64,000 nucleotides of DNA from Ralstonia mannitolilytica (GCF_905397375.1 NZ_CAJPVG010000009.1:1-64000), one strand, 5' to 3'; shown: positions 6,889 through 15,808, counted from the stretch's first letter. The notes: generated from the sequence alone by a model not told the origin. Translations and numbers: made by a program.

Positions 6889-9428
6889 GCTGTGGCCAAC
6901 TCCTTGCCGTTCGCGGCCACGGCGAGGGCGCTTTCCAGCGTGCGCACCTCCTGCGCCGACGCGCACGCCAGCGCGCGGCCCGCCAGCTCGGCGAGTGCGG
7001 AGCGTTCTGCTGCACGCAGTCGCGCCTTCACGGCGGGAATGTCGCGCGGGCTCATCGACAGCTCATTCACGCCGAGCCCCGCTAGCAGCAGCGCGCCAAA
7101 CGGATCGCCCGCCAGGCCGCCGCACACGCCCACCCAGCGGTGGTGGCGTGTGGCGCCTTGTACCGTTTGCTGAATCAGTCGAAGCACGGCCGGGTGCAGG
7201 CTGTCGGCCTCGGCGGCGAGGTCGGGATGCTGGCGGTCGATGGCCAGCGTGTATTGCGTGAGGTCGTTCGTGCCGATGGAGAAGAAGTCCACGTGTTCGG
7301 CCAGCCGGTCGGCCAGCAGCGCGGCGGCCGGGACCTCGACCATGATGCCGAGCGGCACCGCCGGCGCGCCCACTTCGGCGCGGATGCGCTCGCACGCCGC
7401 GCGCACGGCCATCACTTCGTCCATCGACGTGATCATCGGGAACATGATCGACAGCGCGTTGCCGCTGCCGGCATCGCGTGCGGCGCGATAGAGTGCGCGC
7501 AATTGCGGCTCCATGAGGTCGGGCCGGCGCAGCAGCAGGCGTGCGCCGCGCACGCCGAGGAACGGGTTGTCTTCCGTGGGCAGGTTCAGATGCGGCACCT
7601 GCTTGTCGCCGCCGATGTCCAGCGTGCGCACGATCAGCGGCCGGCCGTCGAGCGCCTCGAGCATGTCTGCGTAGACGGCGTACTGGGTGTCTTCGTCGGG
7701 TGTGTGGTCGCGTTCGAGGAAGAGGAATTCGGTGCGCATCAGGCCGACGCCCTCCGCGCCGAGCGTGATGGCCTCGGCGGCCTGCGCGGGCAGGTTGACG
7801 TTGGCGGCGATCTCGACGGTGTAGCCGTCGCGTGTGCGCGCCGGGAGGCTGCGCTCGGCCTGCTCGCGCTGCGCCCGAGCGGCTTCTTCGTCCAGCCAGC
7901 GGCGCGCGCTGGCGATGCTGGCCACATCCGGGTCGAGCACCAGCCGGCCGCCCGTGCCGTCGACGATGGCTTGCGTGCCGGGCGCCACATCGAGCACTGC
8001 CGGGCCGGCAGCCACCACGGCGGGAATGCCGAGCGTGCGCGTGAGGATGGCTGTATGCGACGTCGGCCCGCCTTGCGCGGTGACGATGCCGAGGATGCGG
8101 CGTGTGTCCAGCGCAGCGGTGTCCGATGGCGACAGATCTGCCGCCACGAGAATGCAAGGCGTGTCGGGCAGCGTTTGCGCCGCCTTGCGCAGCGACGGAT
8201 CGAGATGCCCCAGCACGCGCCGGCCCACGTCGCGCAGGTCGGCTGCGCGCGCGGCCAGCAGCGGATTGCCCAGCGCCGCGAGCCGCTCGGCCAGCCGCTC
8301 CACGGCGTGATGCCACGACCACGCCACGCCGTGGCCTTCGACCATCGCCTGGCAGGTCAGCGTCATGAGGTCGGTGTCGCCCAGCAGTTCCGCTTGCGCC
8401 TTGAAGATGCCGGCCTCGGCCTCGCCCAGGCGGGCGGCGGTGTCTTGCGCGAGTGCGGCAAGTTCGGCGCGCGTGTCGGCGAGCGCCTTGTCGAGCAGGT
8501 CGCCGCCCGTGGTGAGCGCGACCGGGTGGTCGGGCACGGCCGCCGCGCCATGCTGCAGCACGTGGACGGGGCCGATCGCGAGGCCCGGGCTTGCTCCAAT
8601 GCCGCCGATGGCGGGCAAGGCGACCTCGGCTTGCCAACCGTGTGCGCTCTGGCGCGTGCGGGCGGCTTGAGCGTCACGCACGGCCTGCGCGCGTTCCTGC
8701 GCGACAAGGCCGCGAATGGTCTGTTGCAGGGCGTCGAGCGCGGCGCCGGCATCCGGGCCTTCCGCTGACAGCGTCAGCTTGGCGCCCGCCGCCAGCCCCA
8801 GTTGCAGAAGCGCGACGAGGTTCTTGGCGTCCGCCGTCTCGTCCCCGTGGCGGACTTGGATGCGTGCCGCAAACCGGCGTGCGGTCTCCACCCACTGGGC
8901 GGCGGGGCGGGCATGCAGGCCGCTCGGGTACTCCAGGGTGAGGGCGCGCTGCTCGGCCAGGTCCGTGCCGGGGGCGCTCGCCGCCTGGGCGGGCGCATCG
9001 CTGGACAGCGCGGCGACGATGTCCTCGGCGTCCTGCGTGGTGAAGAGCTGGCGCAGGCGTGCATCGTCATTGAGCAGGCGGGTGAGGCGGCGCAGCAGCA
9101 CGATGTGCTCGTCCGACTGCGCTGCGATGGCGAAGACAAGGTGCGTCGTCTGCCCCGGGTGCCACTCCAGCCCGTCGGGAAACTGCAGTACCGCAATGCC
9201 CGTCTGGCGGATGAGGTGGCGGTCTTCGCCCATGCCGTGCGGAATGGCCACGCCGTGGCCGAGGAAGGTGTTGGCGACGGTTTCGCGGCGCAGCAGGCTG
9301 TCAATGTAGGCGGGGTCGATGCAGCCTGAGTCGGCCAGCAATTGCCCGGCGGCGCGGATGGCGCCTTCCTTGTTGGTGGCGCGTTGCTGCAGGCGGATGC
9401 GTTCAGCGCAGATGAGGGCGGTAGCCAT
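6885..9428 (-). CDS. fruB: PTS multiphosphoryl transfer protein (EIIA-Fru / HPr / EI fusion)
   Basis: An 847-residue fusion carrying the whole soluble phosphorelay for fructose: phosphoenolpyruvate to EI, to HPr, to EIIA, then to FruA. EIIA occupies about residues 1-145 with phospho-His64 in VAIPHGM. HPr spans about 160-250 with phospho-His172 in SGLHARPAAQW. EI spans about 270-840 with phospho-His458 in GGPTSHTAIL and a C-terminal VGVCGGLAGDP cysteine region. At the place of the regulatory Ser46 of HPr there is Asn203 (DAKNLVALLQLG), so HPr-kinase control is not expected. ATG at 9428 has an AGGAGA site. It is the first gene of the operon, transcribed from a promoter overlapped by a FruR operator, and ends in an ATGA overlap with fruK. 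Confidence 0.95.
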   Translation of the reverse strand: MATALICAERIRLQQRATNKEGAIRAAGQLLADSGCIDPAYIDSLLRRETVANTFLGHGVAIPHGMGEDRHLIRQTGIAVLQFPDGLEWHPGQTTHLVFAIAAQSDEHIVLLRRLTRLLNDDARLRQLFTTQDAEDIVAALSSDAPAQAASAPGTDLAEQRALTLEYPSGLHARPAAQWVETARRFAARIQVRHGDETADAKNLVALLQLGLAAGAKLTLSAEGPDAGAALDALQQTIRGLVAQERAQAVRDAQAARTRQSAHGWQAEVALPAIGGIGASPGLAIGPVHVLQHGAAAVPDHPVALTTGGDLLDKALADTRAELAALAQDTAARLGEAEAGIFKAQAELLGDTDLMTLTCQAMVEGHGVAWSWHHAVERLAERLAALGNPLLAARAADLRDVGRRVLGHLDPSLRKAAQTLPDTPCILVAADLSPSDTAALDTRRILGIVTAQGGPTSHTAILTRTLGIPAVVAAGPAVLDVAPGTQAIVDGTGGRLVLDPDVASIASARRWLDEEAARAQREQAERSLPARTRDGYTVEIAANVNLPAQAAEAITLGAEGVGLMRTEFLFLERDHTPDEDTQYAVYADMLEALDGRPLIVRTLDIGGDKQVPHLNLPTEDNPFLGVRGARLLLRRPDLMEPQLRALYRAARDAGSGNALSIMFPMITSMDEVMAVRAACERIRAEVGAPAVPLGIMVEVPAAALLADRLAEHVDFFSIGTNDLTQYTLAIDRQHPDLAAEADSLHPAVLRLIQQTVQGATRHHRWVGVCGGLAGDPFGALLLAGLGVNELSMSPRDIPAVKARLRAAERSALAELAGRALACASAQEVRTLESALAVAANGKELATA

Positions 9429-9500
9429 GCGGCGGGGTCTCCTGCGGGCGGCCGCGCGGGAGGAGGCAGGCGCGGCTTGGCGTGTCGTTGATGTGGTCGC

Positions 9501-9529
9501 ATTGAAATCGATTACAGTGAGGGTGTCAA
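9501..9529 (-). promoter_or_regulatory. fruBKA promoter
   Basis: On the minus strand a perfect -35 TTGACA (9524-9529) is followed after exactly 17 bases by -10 TTCAAT (9501-9506, four of six). The predicted start of transcription is near 9494, giving a leader of about 65 bases before fruB. The FruR operator lies inside the spacer and -10. Confidence 0.65.
9503..9516. promoter_or_regulatory. FruR operator O1 (in fruB promoter)
   Basis: TGAAATCGATTACA, an imperfect palindrome around a central CG, matches the second site at 9636-9648 in opposite orientation (shared pattern TGAAATCG-T/A-TT-N-C). It covers the -10 and part of the spacer of the fruB promoter, so bound FruR would block RNA polymerase. 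LacI-family fructose regulators are known to bind such AT-rich arms flanking CG. Confidence 0.7.
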
Positions 9530-9594
9530 TGTGCAATGCGGCGCAAAGTGACGTGTATCCCGCTGTTTACGGGGTTTCCCCTGAAAGCGTCGCA

Positions 9595-9623
9595 TTGGTG
9601 GCGCGGCCGGCTTTGGCTATCAT
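9595..9623 (+). promoter_or_regulatory. Candidate fruR promoter
   Basis: -35 TTGGTG (9595-9600) and -10 TATCAT (9618-9623) are separated by 17 bases. The predicted transcription start is about 9630, just ahead of operator O2. Confidence 0.4.
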
Positions 9624-9635
9624 GACGCTTTCTTT

Positions 9636-9648
9636 GGAAACGATTTCA
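9636..9648. promoter_or_regulatory. FruR operator O2 (in fruR leader)
   Basis: GGAAACGATTTCA; its reverse complement TGAAATCGTTTCC fits the O1 pattern. It sits between the candidate fruR transcription start and the fruR ATG at 9651, overlapping the region where a ribosome-binding site would be, which suggests autoregulation. Confidence 0.6.
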
Positions 9649-9650
9649 GC

Positions 9651-10640
9651 ATGACGGTTCGGATCAAGGACGTAGCGGCGGCGGCGGGCGTGTCGGTGGC
9701 GACGGTGTCGCGTGCGCTGGCCGGCGGCCCCGTGAGCGCGGAGCTGCGCCGGCGTGTCGATGCGGCGGTGGCCGCGTCGGGGTATCGGCCCAACCTGTCG
9801 GCGCGGCGGCTGCGCTCGCAGCAGGCGCAGACCGTCGGGCTGATCGTGTCGGACATCCGCAACCCGTTCTTCACCAGCGTCAGCCGTGCGGTGGAGGATG
9901 CAGCGTACGCGGCGGGCCTGCGCGTGATCCTGTGCAATTCCGATGAAGACCCCGACAAAGAGGCGATGTACCTGCGACTGATGGAGGAGGAGCGCGTGAC
10001 CGGCGTGATTCTCTCGCCCACGCGCGGCATTGCGGAGGCGCCGCGGCCGGTCGAACTCGGCTACCCCGTCGTGCTGATCGACCGTGCCGGGTCCGCGTGC
10101 GGCACCGATGCCGTCGTGCTCGACAACCAGCAGGCGGCGCAGGCGCTGGCAGACCACCTTGCCGCGCAGGGCTATCGCCGCATCGGCGGGCTCTTTGGCC
10201 GCACCAGCAGCACGGGCGCCGAACGCCAGGCCGGCTTTGCCGCCGCGCTCGCCCGCCACGGCGTGAGCGCCGAAGCACGCTTCATCCTGCCCACCGCGGA
10301 AGCCGCCGAGACCGAAACGCTGGCGTGGCTCTCCAGCGGCGAGCGGCCCGACGCCCTCGTCGCAAGCAACGCGCAATCGCTGCTGGGCGTGCTGCGTGCG
10401 CTGCGCCGGCTGTCGCTCGAGGTGCCGCGCGACATTGCAGTCGCCGGCTTCGACAACGAGCCGTGGACGGAACTGGCCGGCCCGGGCATCACCGTGATCG
10501 AGCAGCCGGTCTACGACATCGGCCGCATGGCCATGGCGATGCTGCAAGACCGCCTCGCAGACAGCACCTTGCCGGCGCGGCGGATCCTGCTGACCGGGCG
10601 CCTGGTCCCGCGCGGTTCGACGCCGCTGCGCCCGACGTAG
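9651..10640 (+). CDS. fruR: LacI-family transcriptional regulator of fructose utilisation
   Basis: A 329-residue LacI-type regulator. Residues 1-50 form the helix-turn-helix and hinge (IKDVAAAAGVSVATVSRALAG, then YRPNLSARRL). Residues 60-329 are a periplasmic-binding-protein-like effector domain (TVGLIVSDIRNPFFTSV, IPRDIAVAGFDN-type motif VPRDIAVAGFDNEPW). It is divergent from fruBKA, and two matching palindromes lie in the 222-base intergenic region, one on the fruB promoter and one just before its own start. The effector is therefore most likely fructose-1-phosphate or fructose-1,6-bisphosphate, by analogy with related FruR/Cra proteins; this is inference. No good Shine-Dalgarno site is visible, only GGAAA inside operator O2. 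Confidence 0.88.
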   Translation: MTVRIKDVAAAAGVSVATVSRALAGGPVSAELRRRVDAAVAASGYRPNLSARRLRSQQAQTVGLIVSDIRNPFFTSVSRAVEDAAYAAGLRVILCNSDEDPDKEAMYLRLMEEERVTGVILSPTRGIAEAPRPVELGYPVVLIDRAGSACGTDAVVLDNQQAAQALADHLAAQGYRRIGGLFGRTSSTGAERQAGFAAALARHGVSAEARFILPTAEAAETETLAWLSSGERPDALVASNAQSLLGVLRALRRLSLEVPRDIAVAGFDNEPWTELAGPGITVIEQPVYDIGRMAMAMLQDRLADSTLPARRILLTGRLVPRGSTPLRPT

Positions 10641-10724
10641 CGCGCGATTACAATTTCCGGATCATCGCAGCCGCGCAGGTGCCTGTAGACGCAAGCGGCC
10701 GCCACCCCACTCCGGAGTCTCCCG

Positions 10725-12821
10725 ATGTCCACCCAAGTGATCCGTGCCGCCTGCCCGCACGACTGCCCCGACACCTGCGCCTTGCTCGTCACCGTGGAGG
10801 ACGGCCGCGCCACCCGCGTGCAGGGCGACCCGGACCACCCGACCACCGCCGGCGTGCTCTGTACGAAGGTCAACCGTTACACCGAGCGCACGTATCACCC
10901 GAACCGCCTGCTCTCGCCGATGAAGCGCGTCGGCGCGAAGGGCGAGGGCAAGTTCGAGCCCATCACGTGGGACGAGGCGCTCGACACCATCGCCAGCCGT
11001 CTCGGCGAGATCGCCTCGCGCAATCCCGAAGCGATCGTCCCGTACAGCTATGCCGGCACGATGGGCCTCGTGCAGGGCGAAAGCATGGCGGCGCGCTTCT
11101 TCCACAAGCTGGGGGCATCGCTGCTAGATCGCACGATCTGCGCATCGGCCGGCGCGACGGCGCTGCGCTATACGTATGGCGCGAGCCTCGGCATGGACAT
11201 CGAGCACGTGCAGGATGCCAAGCTGATCCTGATCTGGGGCGCCAATCCCATCGCCTCGAACCTGCATTTCTGGACGCGCGCGCAGGAAGCCAAGCGGCGT
11301 GGGGCGACGCTGGTGGCGATTGATCCGTATCGTTCGCTGACGGCCGAGAAGTGCCATCGGCACCTGGCCGTGCGTCCGGGCACCGATGCGGCGCTGGCCA
11401 TGGCGATGATCCACGTGCTGATCCGCGACGACCTGCTTGACCACGATTACATCGCCAACCACACGCTCGGCTTCGAGGCGCTGCGCGAGCGCGCCCGGCA
11501 GTACACGCCGGACTACGCTGCCACGCTGTGCGGCATCGACGCCGCGGACATCGAATGGCTGGCCAAGCTGTACGGCACGACCGTCGTGCTCGACCGGCAG
11601 CCGGCGGCCATCCGCCTGAACTACGGCATGCAGCGCGCCCACGGCGGCGGGCAGGGCGTGCGTGCGGTGGCGTGCCTGCCATCGCTGGTGGGGGCTTGGC
11701 GCGATGCGGCGGGCGGGCTGCAACTGTCGACGTCGGGCTTCTTCCCGATCGATAACGCGAAGCTGCAGCGCCCCGATCTGCTCCCGGGCTGGCCCAAGTT
11801 GCCGCGCACCATCAACATGAGCACCATCGGCGATGCGCTGCTGCATCCGGGCGATGCATCGTTCGGCCCGAAGGTGGAGGCGGTGGTGGTCTACAACAGC
11901 AACCCCGTGGCGGTGGCGCCGGATTCGCGCAAGGTCGCGGCCGGCTTCGCGCGCGAAGACCTCTTCACCGTGGTGCTGGAGCACTTCCAGACCGACACCG
12001 CCGATTACGCCGACATCCTGCTGCCCGCCACCACACAGCTCGAGCACGTAGACGTGCACAAGGCGTACGGCCACACCTACGTGCTGGCGAACAACGCCGC
12101 CATTGCGCCGGTGGGGCAGGCGCTGCCGAACACCGAGATCTTCCGCCGGCTTGCGCAACGCATGGGCTTTACCGAGGCGTGCTTTGCCGATTCCGATGAC
12201 GAGATCGCGGCCCAGGCCGTGCGCCGCGACGATCCTGCCGCCGCGCACATCGACTGGGAAACGCTCAAGCGCGAGGGCTGGCAGAAGCTCGCGCATCCGG
12301 CCGCGCCGCTCGCGCGAGGCGGTTACCGCACGCCGTCGGGCCGCTGTGAGTTCTATTCCGAGCAGATGGCCAAGGACGGCCTGGACCCGCTGCCCGGCTA
12401 CGTGCCGCCGCACGAATCGGCCATCAGCACGCCTGAGCTGGCGAAGCGCTATCCGCTCTCCATGATCTCGCCGCCGGCGCGCAACTTCCTGAACTCCACC
12501 TTCGTCAACGTCGACAGCCTGCGCAGCACCGAAGGCGAGCCGCATCTCGACATCCATCCCGACGATGCCCTGCCGCGCGGCGTGGTGGATGGCGGACTGG
12601 TCCGCATCTTCAACGACCGCGGCGCCATGCAGGCGCGTGCCCGCGTGACGGACCGCGCCCGCCGCGGCGTGGTGGTCGGCCTGTCGATCTGGTGGAAGAA
12701 GCTCGCGCCCGACGGCACCAATGCCAACGAAGTCACCAGCCAGCGCCTGACCGACATGGGCCGCGCACCGACCTTCTACGACTGCCTGGTGGAGGTCGCA
12801 CCGGCGGGGCAGACCGCCTGA
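10725..12821 (+). CDS. Molybdopterin-dependent oxidoreductase (DMSO reductase superfamily)
   Basis: A 698-residue single-subunit-type molybdoenzyme. The N terminus carries a [4Fe-4S] motif: Cys10, Cys14, Cys18 (CPHDCPDTC) and Cys46. Then follow the molybdopterin domain (YSYAGTMGLVQGESMAARFF; WGANPIASNLHFW; AIDPYRSLTAEK) and a C-terminal molydop-binding beta-barrel domain (HPDDALPRGVVDGGLVRIFNDRGAM). There is no twin-arginine signal, so it should be cytosolic. No iron-sulfur or membrane partner subunit is nearby. ATG at 10725 is preceded by GGAG. The next gene, a lipoprotein aminopeptidase, starts 8 bases behind the stop. Family members are annotated variously as formate dehydrogenase-like or thiosulfate/biotin-sulfoxide reductase-like; the substrate cannot be assigned. 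Confidence 0.9.
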   Translation: MSTQVIRAACPHDCPDTCALLVTVEDGRATRVQGDPDHPTTAGVLCTKVNRYTERTYHPNRLLSPMKRVGAKGEGKFEPITWDEALDTIASRLGEIASRNPEAIVPYSYAGTMGLVQGESMAARFFHKLGASLLDRTICASAGATALRYTYGASLGMDIEHVQDAKLILIWGANPIASNLHFWTRAQEAKRRGATLVAIDPYRSLTAEKCHRHLAVRPGTDAALAMAMIHVLIRDDLLDHDYIANHTLGFEALRERARQYTPDYAATLCGIDAADIEWLAKLYGTTVVLDRQPAAIRLNYGMQRAHGGGQGVRAVACLPSLVGAWRDAAGGLQLSTSGFFPIDNAKLQRPDLLPGWPKLPRTINMSTIGDALLHPGDASFGPKVEAVVVYNSNPVAVAPDSRKVAAGFAREDLFTVVLEHFQTDTADYADILLPATTQLEHVDVHKAYGHTYVLANNAAIAPVGQALPNTEIFRRLAQRMGFTEACFADSDDEIAAQAVRRDDPAAAHIDWETLKREGWQKLAHPAAPLARGGYRTPSGRCEFYSEQMAKDGLDPLPGYVPPHESAISTPELAKRYPLSMISPPARNFLNSTFVNVDSLRSTEGEPHLDIHPDDALPRGVVDGGLVRIFNDRGAMQARARVTDRARRGVVVGLSIWWKKLAPDGTNANEVTSQRLTDMGRAPTFYDCLVEVAPAGQTA

Positions 12822-12829
12822 GGACGGCC

Positions 12830-13930
12830 ATGCGGAGGGCCCGCGGGCTGTGTCTGGCGTTGTCCCTGGCGGGCACTGCGTTGCTGGCCGGTTGCGACAC
12901 GGTCGGCTATTACTATCAGTCGGTTGCCGGGCATCTCTCGCTGATGGCGCAGCGCGAGTCCATCGACAAGGCCATCGAAGATGCCCGCGCGGCGCACAAC
13001 GACAAGCTCGCCAGGCGCCTCGAGGATGCCCGCAGCATCCGCATCTACGCGTCGCGCGAGCTGGCGCTGCCCGATAACGGCAGCTACCGCGTCTACGCCA
13101 ACCTCAAGCGCCCGTTCGCGGTGTGGAACGTTTTTGCGGCGCCGGAGCTGTCGGTCAAGCTCAAGGAGTGGTGCTTCCTCATCGTCGGCTGCGTGACCTA
13201 CCGCGGCTATTACGACCGCAGCGCCGCCCTGGCCTATGCCGACACGCTGCGCGCCGAAGGTCTGGACGTGGACGTGGCCGGCATTCCTGCGTATTCCACA
13301 CTGGGTTATTTCGACGACCCGCTGCTCAACACCTTCGTCGGCCTGCCCGAAGGCGAGCTGGCGCGGCTGATCTTCCACGAGCTCGCCCACCAGGTGGCCT
13401 ACGCCAAGGGCGACACCGCCTTCAACGAATCGTTTGCCACCACCGTCGAGACGATCGGCGTCGAGCGCTGGCTGGCCGATGCGGCAACGCCGAAAATTCG
13501 CGCGGAATACGCCGTTTACGATGCCCGCCGCGTACAATTCCGCGCCCTGCTGCTGGCGTACCGCAGCCGGCTCGAAAAGCTGTACGCGAGCCCCGTCTCC
13601 GATGACGAGAAGCGCGCCGGCAAGCGTGCCACCTTTGCCAGCCTGCAGGCCGATTACGCCAAGCTGAAGGCAAGCTGGGGCGGCTATACCGGCTACGACC
13701 GCTGGTTCGCGCAGCCGCTGTCGAACGCCCATCTGGGCGCGGTGGCGAGCTATCTGGAGTGGGTGCCCGCGTTCACGGCGCTGTATCACCGCGATGGCGG
13801 AGACTGGGCGCGCTTCTATGCCGACGTGAAAGCCCTGGCGCGCGAATCCAAACCAGCGCGCGAGGCCGTGCTGCGGAGCCTCGCCCCTCCAGCGTCGCCG
13901 GAGGCGGATGGCACCCCTTTGCAAAAGTGA
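12830..13930 (+). CDS. Predicted zinc aminopeptidase, lipoprotein (COG4324 / PF10023 type)
   Basis: A 366-residue predicted lipoprotein: positively charged start MRRARG, hydrophobic stretch, then lipobox LLAGC at about residues 16-20. A zinc-binding HELAH motif lies in LIFHELAHQVAYAKGDTAFNES, with the glutamate of NESFA as probable third ligand. This places it in the family of predicted aminopeptidases (COG4324). ATG at 12830 is chosen because it gives the signal sequence; the open frame reaches back into the molybdoenzyme gene without support. It lies 8 bases behind that gene, so the two are probably co-transcribed. Cellular substrate is unknown; the activity is predicted from fold and metal motif only. 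Confidence 0.8.
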   Translation: MRRARGLCLALSLAGTALLAGCDTVGYYYQSVAGHLSLMAQRESIDKAIEDARAAHNDKLARRLEDARSIRIYASRELALPDNGSYRVYANLKRPFAVWNVFAAPELSVKLKEWCFLIVGCVTYRGYYDRSAALAYADTLRAEGLDVDVAGIPAYSTLGYFDDPLLNTFVGLPEGELARLIFHELAHQVAYAKGDTAFNESFATTVETIGVERWLADAATPKIRAEYAVYDARRVQFRALLLAYRSRLEKLYASPVSDDEKRAGKRATFASLQADYAKLKASWGGYTGYDRWFAQPLSNAHLGAVASYLEWVPAFTALYHRDGGDWARFYADVKALARESKPAREAVLRSLAPPASPEADGTPLQK

Positions 13931-14034
13931 TGCCGGCGGCGGTCGGTGCACCCGTTTCGAGCATGCCGGACCGCCCGAGGGAATCGTCTAAGTTATTGTT
14001 TTGACACACACATCCGCGTACGATGCGGAAAAAA

Positions 14035-14050
14035 TCGAACGACCATTCGA
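14035..14050. promoter_or_regulatory. Candidate operator upstream of fadD
   Basis: TCGAACGACCATTCGA is a 16-bp palindrome with 12 of 16 symmetric positions, 30 bases before the fadD ATG and behind a TTGACA hexamer at 14001-14006. Beta-proteobacterial fatty-acid genes are often controlled by TetR-type regulators that bind palindromes of this size. The regulator itself is not in the window. Confidence 0.35.
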
Positions 14051-14080
14051 AAAAATCGACAATCGCCAGGAGACACGCCC

Positions 14081-15790
14081 ATGGATAAACCGTGGCTGAA
14101 GCAGTACCCCCCCGGGGTGCCGGCCGAGATCGACGCATCGCAGTACCGATCGCTGGCCCATCTGCTTGAGGATTCTTTCCAGAAGAACCGCAACCGCCGT
14201 GCATTCGAATGCATGGGCAAGGTGCTGACCTACGGCGAGCTCGATACGCTGTCGCGCCAACTGGCGGCGTGGCTGCAGTCGCGCGGCCTGGGACCGGGCG
14301 CGCGCGTCGCGCTGATGATGCCGAACGTGCTGCAGTACCCGGTGGCGCTGGCTGCCGTGCTGCGCGCCGGTTACGTGGTCGTCAACGTCAATCCGCTCTA
14401 CACCCCGCGCGAGCTGGAGCACCAGCTCAAGGACAGCGGCGCCGAAGCGATCATCATCCTGGAGAACTTCGCGACGACGCTGCAGCAGGTGCTGCCGAAC
14501 ACGCCGGTCAAGCACATCGTTGTGGCCAGCATGGGCGACATGCTCGGCGGGCTGAAGGGCATGCTCGTCAATTTCGTCGTGCGCAGCGTCAAGAAGATGG
14601 TGCCGGCGTGGGAGCTGCCCAACTGCATCCGCTTCAACGCCGCCCTGCAGGAGGGCGCCAGGCAGACGCTCAAGCCCACGTCGGTCGGCCCCGACGACAT
14701 CGCCTTCCTGCAGTACACGGGCGGCACCACCGGTGTGTCGAAGGGCGCGACGCTGCTGCACCGGAACATCGTCGCCAACGTGCTGCAGTCCGAGGCGTGG
14801 ATGAACCCGGCGCTCACCAAGCCGGGCCGCGACGGCCGCATGCTGGGACCGGACGAAGAGATCATCACCATCACGGCGCTGCCGCTGTATCACATCTTCG
14901 CGCTCACGGTGTGCTGCCTGCTGTCGATGCGCAAGGGCGGACTGGCCGTGCTGATCCCGAACCCGCGCGACATCCCGGGCTTCATCAAGGTGCTCAAGCA
15001 GTACCGCTTCCACATGTTCCCGGCCGTGAACACGCTGTACAACGCGCTGCTGAACCATCCCGACTTCAAGAACGTCGACTGCTCCAACCTGCGCGTGGCC
15101 AACGGCGGCGGCATGGCGGTGCAGGAAGCTGTGGCCAAGAAGTGGCTCGAGGTGACGGGCTGCCCGATCATCGAAGGCTACGGCCTGTCGGAAACCTCGC
15201 CGTCGGCCATCTGCAACCCGACCAATACCGACACGTTTTCCGGCACGGTCGGCTTGCCGATCCCGGGCACCGAGGTCGCCATCCGTGACGACGAGGGCCA
15301 CGATCTGCCGATCGGGCAGGCGGGCGAAATCTGCATCCGCGGCCCGCAGGTCATGGCCGGCTACTGGAGGCGCCCCGACGAGACCGCCAAGGTCATGTAC
15401 GCCGACGGCTTCTTTAAGACCGGCGACGTGGGCGTGATGGACGAGCGCGGCTACACCAAGATCGTCGATCGCAAGAAGGACATGATCCTGGTGTCGGGCT
15501 TCAACGTGTACCCGAACGAGATCGAAGGCGTGGTGGCGATGTGCCCGGGCGTGCTGGAAGTCGCCGCCGTGGGCGTGCCCGATGTGCACTCGGGCGAGGT
15601 CGTGAAGCTGTTTGTCGTTCGCCGCGATCCGACGCTGACCGAAGAGAAGCTGCAGGAGTTCTGCAAGGAACAGCTCACCGGTTACAAGCGGCCGAAGTTC
15701 ATCGAGTTCCGCAATGAGCTGCCGAAGACGAATGTCGGCAAGATCCTGCGCCGAGAGTTGCGGGACGAAGCGATGAAGAAGCGCGCGTGA
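14081..15790 (+). CDS. fadD: Long-chain fatty acid--CoA ligase
   Basis: A 569-residue AMP-forming acyl-CoA synthetase that activates fatty acids for beta-oxidation or lipid synthesis at the inner face of the membrane. ANL-superfamily motifs: A3 YTGGTTGVSKGATLLHRN (about residues 215-232), A5 GYGLSETSP, A8 FKTGDVGVMDERGYTKIVDR, and A10 lysine in PKTNVGKILRREL near the C terminus. ATG at 14081 (MDKPWLKQYPPGVP) follows a CCAGGAGA site and matches FadD starts; an upstream in-frame extension was rejected. The gene stands alone, with a candidate operator upstream and a strong bidirectional terminator after it. Confidence 0.92.
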   Translation: MDKPWLKQYPPGVPAEIDASQYRSLAHLLEDSFQKNRNRRAFECMGKVLTYGELDTLSRQLAAWLQSRGLGPGARVALMMPNVLQYPVALAAVLRAGYVVVNVNPLYTPRELEHQLKDSGAEAIIILENFATTLQQVLPNTPVKHIVVASMGDMLGGLKGMLVNFVVRSVKKMVPAWELPNCIRFNAALQEGARQTLKPTSVGPDDIAFLQYTGGTTGVSKGATLLHRNIVANVLQSEAWMNPALTKPGRDGRMLGPDEEIITITALPLYHIFALTVCCLLSMRKGGLAVLIPNPRDIPGFIKVLKQYRFHMFPAVNTLYNALLNHPDFKNVDCSNLRVANGGGMAVQEAVAKKWLEVTGCPIIEGYGLSETSPSAICNPTNTDTFSGTVGLPIPGTEVAIRDDEGHDLPIGQAGEICIRGPQVMAGYWRRPDETAKVMYADGFFKTGDVGVMDERGYTKIVDRKKDMILVSGFNVYPNEIEGVVAMCPGVLEVAAVGVPDVHSGEVVKLFVVRRDPTLTEEKLQEFCKEQLTGYKRPKFIEFRNELPKTNVGKILRRELRDEAMKKRA

Positions 15791-15808
15791 GTCTGCGTTG
15801 CCGTCAAG

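Noticed and set aside
7140..8768. 542-residue plus-strand frame within fruB
   Set aside because: Shadow of the EI domain of FruB; His/Arg-rich low-complexity translation without domains.
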